Shown: piece after piece, positions 5,184-6,201 of the stretch | Numbering within the stretch: position 1 is the first letter of the stretch | Layout of the letters: every line of letters begins with the position of its first letter | Assembly (NCBI GenBank): GCA_049511115.1 | Contig: JBEKYH010000321.1 | Span: forward strand, 1 to 6,201 | DNA length: 6,201 nucleotides | Reading direction: 5' to 3' | DNA from: JBEKYH01 sp049511115 | GTDB lineage: Bacteria; Planctomycetota; Phycisphaerae; Tepidisphaerales; Tepidisphaeraceae | The notes under the pieces: model-generated | What the model was told of the DNA's origin: nothing | Seen by the model: only the letters and a program-made list of their open reading frames with translations | The model's database searches: none | Program-made: the position numbers and the translations under genes

Positions 5184-6201
5184 TCACCGCTCGGTCGCGG
5201 TAGCGACCTCGAGGCGCGGAGGACGCGGAGAATTGCGATTGTGAGAAATTAGAATGGCCAAGTAGGCGGCGACCTCGAGCTGGAGGGAGGCGACTTGCAG
5301 CGGCCAGTCGACCAGGGCGTGGGTGAGCACGCCCGTGAGCGCGATCAAGGGGATAAAGATCATCACGGGGTCGGCGGCGTTTGAGATTACGCGGATTCCA
5401 TTGGCAATTGCGCCGGCGAGAAGGCACGCCCAGAGAGCAGCGCCCAGGAATCCCCATTCGATGATGAATTGGAGATAGTCGTCGTGGACGTAGCTGTCGA
5501 TGCTGGTTTCCTGGCCTATTTGGTAAGGGGCGACCCGCCAGCGGGGGAATAGTTCGCGCGGGAGGTAGGGGGAATTGAAGTAGATGAGTTTGAAGCTGCC
5601 GGGACCATAGCCGAGCAGACCGGCGTCGGCGGCCATGTGGGAAGCGGCGCGGAACATGAGGAGACGGGGATTGTTAAGCGTTTCCTGCGATGAGAGCGTT
5701 CCCCAGCGACGCCAGGCTGCGCCGCCGCCGGCAAGTGTGGCGATGATGAGGGCGATGAGGATACCGATGAAAATGCGGCGTAGATTTGTGGCTTGTCGCG
5801 AGCAGGCGAAGAGCAGGATCATCAGAATGAACGTGATGGCCATGGCGGCGCGCGAGACGTTGGCCATGGCGGCGGCGAGGCAGATGAAAAGCCCGGTCCA
5901 GGCGAGCCATTTTTGTTTGCGCACGGTGAGGGCGATGGCGAAAACGGCGGGGATGCCGAGGTTCAAGTAAGCGCCGGCGTTGCCGTGATAGTCATAGGTG
6001 GCGAAGACGGAGTCGGCGTAGATGCGATAGGCCAGCGCAGGGACGAGGGCGGCTTTCTGGAGAAGGCCGTAGGCCGAGATGGAGATGGCGGTGAGGGCGA
6101 TGGTCCAGATGAGGCGACGCCCCCAGAGTGGATCGGAAGCGAGATCGCAGGCGGAGAGAAAGGCGATGAGGACGGCGCTGATCTGCCACATGGTGGCGCG
6201 G
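5184..6201 (-). CDS. O-antigen ligase / Wzy-like polymerase family membrane protein, 5' end outside window
   Basis: The frame stays open past the Met at 6191 to the window edge (codons for R, A, T precede it), and the visible 335 residues are shorter than the roughly 400-500 usual for the family, so the true N-terminus is probably beyond the window. Numbering from that Met, about nine hydrophobic helices are visible, six before and three after a large polar loop (about 160-240). Family-like features are HGNAGAYLNLGIP (69-81), VSRAAM (112-117), GLLGYGPGSF (191-200), HDDYLQFIIEWGFLG (236-250) and THALVDWPLQ (290-299). O-antigen ligase domain proteins move or polymerise undecaprenyl-linked glycans on the periplasmic side of the inner membrane. 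Ligase and polymerase members look alike, and I cannot tell which this is. Its position first in the visible operon, 16 nt before a GT4 gene, supports a role in exopolysaccharide or O-glycan assembly. Confidence 0.87.
   Translation of the reverse strand, partial: RATMWQISAVLIAFLSACDLASDPLWGRRLIWTIALTAISISAYGLLQKAALVPALAYRIYADSVFATYDYHGNAGAYLNLGIPAVFAIALTVRKQKWLAWTGLFICLAAAMANVSRAAMAITFILMILLFACSRQATNLRRIFIGILIALIIATLAGGGAAWRRWGTLSSQETLNNPRLLMFRAASHMAADAGLLGYGPGSFKLIYFNSPYLPRELFPRWRVAPYQIGQETSIDSYVHDDYLQFIIEWGFLGAALWACLLAGAIANGIRVISNAADPVMIFIPLIALTGVLTHALVDWPLQVASLQLEVAAYLAILISHNRNSPRPPRLEVATATER

Noticed and set aside
4679..5203. Plus-strand 174-codon frame antisense to the proximal GT4
   Set aside because: It shows no recognisable motifs and arises from GC-rich codon bias opposite a clear GT4 gene.
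6189..6191. ATG at 6189-6191 as the true start of the O-antigen ligase gene
   Set aside because: The frame is open upstream to the window edge and the product would lack the first helices typical of the family, so the gene more likely begins outside the window.

Overview
The window (6201 bp, GC-rich) looks like chromosomal DNA from an environmental bacterium of the Planctomycetota-Verrucomicrobiota type. The main clue is a beta-strand-rich secreted protein ending in a PEP-CTERM sorting signal, next to a surface-polysaccharide operon. PEP-CTERM/exosortase systems also occur in Proteobacteria and Cyanobacteria, so the phylum is an inference. I see no mobile-element genes, tRNA, rRNA, CRISPR array or defence system.

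Left part, plus strand. Positions 1-629 carry the C-terminal end of a PEP-CTERM surface protein resembling the autotransporter-associated beta-strand-repeat type. A 223 bp gap follows, holding a weak candidate promoter and a strong hairpin (786-831). Next is a complete greA transcription elongation factor (853-1326) with a well-placed Shine-Dalgarno sequence.

Middle, 1327-1627. This is a gene-free stretch between convergent genes. It contains a perfect 25-bp-arm palindrome almost exactly midway between the two stop codons, a small 6-bp hairpin abutting it, and a third G/C-rich hairpin. It looks like a dispersed palindromic (REP-like) element and/or a two-way terminator.

Right part, minus strand, transcribed right to left (6201 to 1628). 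Four tightly packed genes form one apparent operon: an O-antigen ligase/Wzy-like membrane protein (5' end outside the window), a GT4 glycosyltransferase, an acyltransferase-3 (OafA/NodX-like) membrane O-acyltransferase, and a second GT4 glycosyltransferase. The junctions are 16 nt, 7 nt and a 4-nt ATGA overlap. Together they suggest assembly, decoration and ligation/polymerisation of a cell-surface glycan or exopolysaccharide: the GT4 enzymes add sugars at the cytoplasmic face, the acyltransferase O-acylates them, and the ligase/polymerase acts on the lipid-linked glycan at the periplasmic face.

Nothing in the coding content looks like a wholly new system. The points most worth a second look are the palindrome cluster, the greA leader hairpin, the Glu-to-Gln change in the EX7E motif of the distal glycosyltransferase, and the proximity of a PEP-CTERM protein to an exopolysaccharide operon.
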